Source of the DNA: Flavimaribacter sp024343425 | GTDB taxonomy: Bacteria > Pseudomonadota > Alphaproteobacteria > Rhizobiales > Rhizobiaceae | Assembly: GCA_965227645.1 (NCBI GenBank) | Contig: OZ245773.1 | Location: forward strand, 3,844,001 to 3,908,000 | Length of the DNA: 64,000 bases | Direction: 5' to 3' | Part shown: positions 62,104 to 64,000 of the stretch, one piece after another | How positions within the stretch are numbered: position 1 is the first letter of the stretch | Layout of the letters: each line of letters opens with the position of its first letter | Program-made: the position numbers and the translations under genes | Notes under the pieces: generated by a model | The model's database searches: none | The model's input: only the letters and a program-made list of their open reading frames with translations | Told to the model about the DNA's origin: nothing

Positions 62104-62793
62104 GTGAAAACGGCTATTGTAACAGGAGGCAGCACGGGCATCGGCCTGGCCGTTTCCACAGAACTCGCGAACAACGGCTATCATGTGCTGGCCGCAGGAC
62201 TCGATCGTGAAGGCGATCTGCCGAAAGGGGTCGAGTTCGTCGAGACCAATGTAACCGACCAGAAGGATCTGGACGCGCTGGTCGCAAAGGCCGATCGCAT
62301 TGACGCGCTGGTCAATTGCGCCGGGATTCTGCGTCAGGAACGCGAATGGGGCGTGGATGATTTCAAGCTCGTGCTGGATGTGAACCTGACAGCCGGTCTG
62401 GCGGCCGCCACGACGGCAAGGGAAAAATTGCGCGCCAGCGGCGGATCCATCGTGAACATCGCGTCGATGTGGAGTTTCTTCGGTTCGCCGAAGTCGCCCG
62501 CATATGCGGCGTCCAAAAGCGGCGTCGTCGCCCTGACGCGGTCGATGGCGGTCGCCTGGGGGCCAGAAGGCATTCGCGTCAACGCGGTGGCGCCCGGCTG
62601 GGTGATGACCCGGATGGCCGTTGGCGCGAAAAACGACCCGACGCGCGGACCGAAAATCACCGAACGCATTCCGCTCGGACGTTGGGCCGAGCCTTCCGAC
62701 GTTGCGAACGTGATCGCGTTTTTGGTGTCGGAAAAGGCCGCCTATGTGCACGGCGTGGTGCTGCCGGTCGATGGCGGCTACTCGGTCGCCTGA
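62104..62793 (+). CDS. Short-chain dehydrogenase/reductase
   Basis: 229 residues from GTG 62104, preceded by GAAAGGGAT. Classical SDR: cofactor site TGGSTGIG, NCAG strand, catalytic Ser in NIASMW, YAASKSG with Tyr and Lys, and the PGWVMT substrate loop. It oxidises or reduces a hydroxyl group; the substrate is unknown. It is the last gene of the 59081 operon, with a terminator in the overlap with the next gene. Confidence 0.9.
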   Translation: MKTAIVTGGSTGIGLAVSTELANNGYHVLAAGLDREGDLPKGVEFVETNVTDQKDLDALVAKADRIDALVNCAGILRQEREWGVDDFKLVLDVNLTAGLAAATTAREKLRASGGSIVNIASMWSFFGSPKSPAYAASKSGVVALTRSMAVAWGPEGIRVNAVAPGWVMTRMAVGAKNDPTRGPKITERIPLGRWAEPSDVANVIAFLVSEKAAYVHGVVLPVDGGYSVA

Positions 62794-62838
62794 ACCGCCC
62801 TGCCGTCAAAATGGGCGGACGAGTTACCCTGCATCCGA

Positions 62839-63519
62839 TCAGGCGGTTTCGCGACCGCCTTTTTCGTGCTGTTCGTGCTTCGTGATGAGCTCGTAGCTCC
62901 ACGCGATATCCTGCCGCATGGCGTCGCGCGCCGCCTCCGGATCGCCGGCTTTAAGAGCAGCGATATACTTGAAGTGAAGATGGTCGTCGGCGCTCAGCCG
63001 TTTGAGAGGCACCTCCTCATGGAAAGTGCGCAAGAACGGGCCCATCAAGGTCCACATATTCTCGCATATCGTTTCGACATACGGCATTTGCGCCAAATGC
63101 AGGTTGAGAAAATGAAAATCCCGGTTTGCGCGCGCCGCGTCGCGCGCGTTGGAAACGACCTTTATGAAGGTCGCGTTCTGCGCTTCGAATTCCGCGATTA
63201 TCTCAGGCGTGACCAGTTCGCACACACGGTAGGCGGCCATGCCTTCAAGTTCTCTGCGAATGGCGACGATCTCGCGCAGATCACGCGGCGTGAGTTGAGG
63301 CACGACGATCGACGTCGCCGCCTTGACCTGCAGAGCGCGCTCGCTGGCCAGGCGAAAAAGCGCCTCTCGAACCGGCGTAATCGAAGTTCCATACTGCTCT
63401 GCGACCGAACTGATGGTAAGTCTCTCGCCCGGCCGAAATTCGCCGTCCATCAATGACAGGCGAATATCCCGATAAATCTGCTCGGAAAGATTTTCCTTCA
63501 CTACGGTCTTGTGTCGCAT
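62839..63519 (-). CDS. GntR family transcriptional regulator, FCD type
   Basis: 226 residues. The N-terminal winged helix (LSEQIYRDIRLSLMDGEFRPGERLTISSVAEQYGTSITPVREALFRL) is followed by an all-helical FCD effector domain with its metal/ligand residues (ELEGMAAYRVCE, RDFHFLNLHLAQM). It converges on the SDR operon and may regulate it or the SMP-30 gene. Its last codons contain the terminator for the opposite strand. Confidence 0.9.
   Translation of the reverse strand: MRHKTVVKENLSEQIYRDIRLSLMDGEFRPGERLTISSVAEQYGTSITPVREALFRLASERALQVKAATSIVVPQLTPRDLREIVAIRRELEGMAAYRVCELVTPEIIAEFEAQNATFIKVVSNARDAARANRDFHFLNLHLAQMPYVETICENMWTLMGPFLRTFHEEVPLKRLSADDHLHFKYIAALKAGDPEAARDAMRQDIAWSYELITKHEQHEKGGRETA
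62841..62864 (+). terminator. Rho-independent terminator of the 59081-62793 operon
   Basis: AGGCGGT-TTCGCG-ACCGCCT then TTTT. It is a 7-bp GC-rich stem followed by a U-run, on the plus strand, 47 bases after the SDR stop and inside the 3' end of the convergent GntR gene. Confidence 0.75.
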
Positions 63520-63584
63520 TTCTCGTCCCAGAGCTTATTCTTCGTCAGAATCAGACTGACATTCCTTGGGCTCCCCAAAGCCGG

Positions 63585-63610
63585 ATGAATTACAGGTACT
63601 TGCAATTCAT
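63585..63610. promoter_or_regulatory. Inverted repeat upstream of the FCD regulator
   Basis: ATGAATT-N12-AATTCAT with perfect 7-bp arms, between the SMP-30 gene end and the GntR start, 65 bases upstream of ATG 63519. A possible autoregulatory site. Confidence 0.35.
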
Positions 63611-63621
63611 GGCAAAAACAA

Positions 63622-64000
63622 TCAGCCCGCGTATCGATATTCAGGCAAGCCCCGCACGTCCAGACCGTCGATCACGAACAGCGATCCGGCTTCCGCGCCT
63701 GTTTCCGTAATGCCCGGAACCGGCGCGCGCAGCATCGATGTCGCGTAAAGTCGGTCGAGGTTCGGTCCGCCGAACATCACCGACGTCACGCAGACGACGG
63801 GCATGTCGATGGTGAGTATTTTCTTGCCTGCCGGATCGAACCGGTGGATCTTGCTCTTGTACACGCCGGCGCTCCACACGCAGCCTTCCGCGTCCACGGT
63901 CGCGCCGTCCGGCAACCCGTCTTCCTCGGCGAAATCGCAGAATTTCCGCCTGTTCGCCACCAGACCGGTTTCCAGATCATAGTCGTAGGCCCAGATCGCG
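63622..64000 (-). CDS. SMP-30/gluconolactonase family protein (partial, runs off window)
   Basis: Only the C-terminal 126 or so codons are in the window; the start is beyond 64000. The segment IWAYDYDLETGLVANRRKF continues with LPDGATVDAEGCVWSAGVY, SKIHRFDPAGKKILTIDMPV and SVMFGGPNLDRLYATS, and ends in GSLFVIDGLDVRGLPEYRYAG: blades of a six-bladed propeller with the metal-binding D of PDGATVD. The family hydrolyses sugar lactones. It lies upstream of, and points toward, the GntR regulator. Confidence 0.85.
   Translation of the reverse strand, partial: AIWAYDYDLETGLVANRRKFCDFAEEDGLPDGATVDAEGCVWSAGVYKSKIHRFDPAGKKILTIDMPVVCVTSVMFGGPNLDRLYATSMLRAPVPGITETGAEAGSLFVIDGLDVRGLPEYRYAG

Overview
The window looks like a chromosomal or megaplasmid segment of a high-G+C alphaproteobacterium, most likely a Hyphomicrobiales (Rhizobiales) member, possibly marine. 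The grounds are the density of TRAP and ABC solute transporters, a FecI/FecR/TonB receptor iron cluster with a TGA-N9-TCA (RirA-type) site, a salicylyl-CoA/gentisate pathway of the kind described in Rhizobium, an algal-type vanadium haloperoxidase, and frequent GTG and TTG starts. No rRNA, tRNA, CRISPR array or phage module was seen. The assignment is inference from gene content.

79-8559 (+) is one tightly packed catabolic operon: NAD-dependent epimerase/dehydratase, GNAT acetyltransferase, dihydrodipicolinate-synthase-family aldolase/lyase, a NitT/TauT-type ABC importer (permease, binding protein, ATPase), an enolase-superfamily enzyme and an amidase. The substrate is unknown. An arylsulfatase remnant follows at 8594-8881 (-).

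8981-12571 (-) is a three-gene module of coiled-coil proteins, the middle one membrane-anchored, with no assignable function.

12749-21119 is a GntR-controlled region. A TMADH-like flavin/FeS oxidoreductase (-) diverges from a GntR/UTRA regulator (+), followed by a complete DctPQM TRAP transporter and a DUF3604 protein. Two matching 16-bp palindromes lie in the divergent promoter. 21282-27913 (+) holds a Na/Pi cotransporter, a vanadium haloperoxidase, two small membrane proteins and a sterol-desaturase-family hydroxylase.

27919-35868 (-) is a full ferric-chelate uptake cluster: ECF sigma, anti-sigma regulator, STN-containing TonB receptor, binding protein, two permeases and ATPase, almost all overlapping. 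36020-40809 is a scarred region. A 5'-truncated and frameshifted macB ends in 45 bp of an IS6-family end. Next comes a gene fusing a TRAP-type solute-binding domain to a DUF900 alpha/beta hydrolase, then an intact IS6-family element carrying the same end.

40876-48171 encodes salicylate breakdown through CoA thioesters: a fused salicylate-CoA ligase/salicylyl-CoA 5-hydroxylase, a gentisyl-CoA thioesterase, gentisate dioxygenase, two unrelated maleylpyruvate isomerases, fumarylpyruvate hydrolase and an IclR regulator.

48168-64000 carries a kinase-like/ATPase fusion, a 3-hydroxyacyl-CoA dehydrogenase, an acetolactate-synthase-like ThDP enzyme, two IclR regulators around a second TRAP transporter, a sulfatase, and an operon of PRISE-type reductase, split transketolase and SDR dehydrogenase. 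An FCD-type GntR regulator and a partial SMP-30/lactonase gene close the window. The promoters of the TRAP operon and of the sulfatase/reductase pair share a near-identical 15-bp palindrome, which suggests one regulon.
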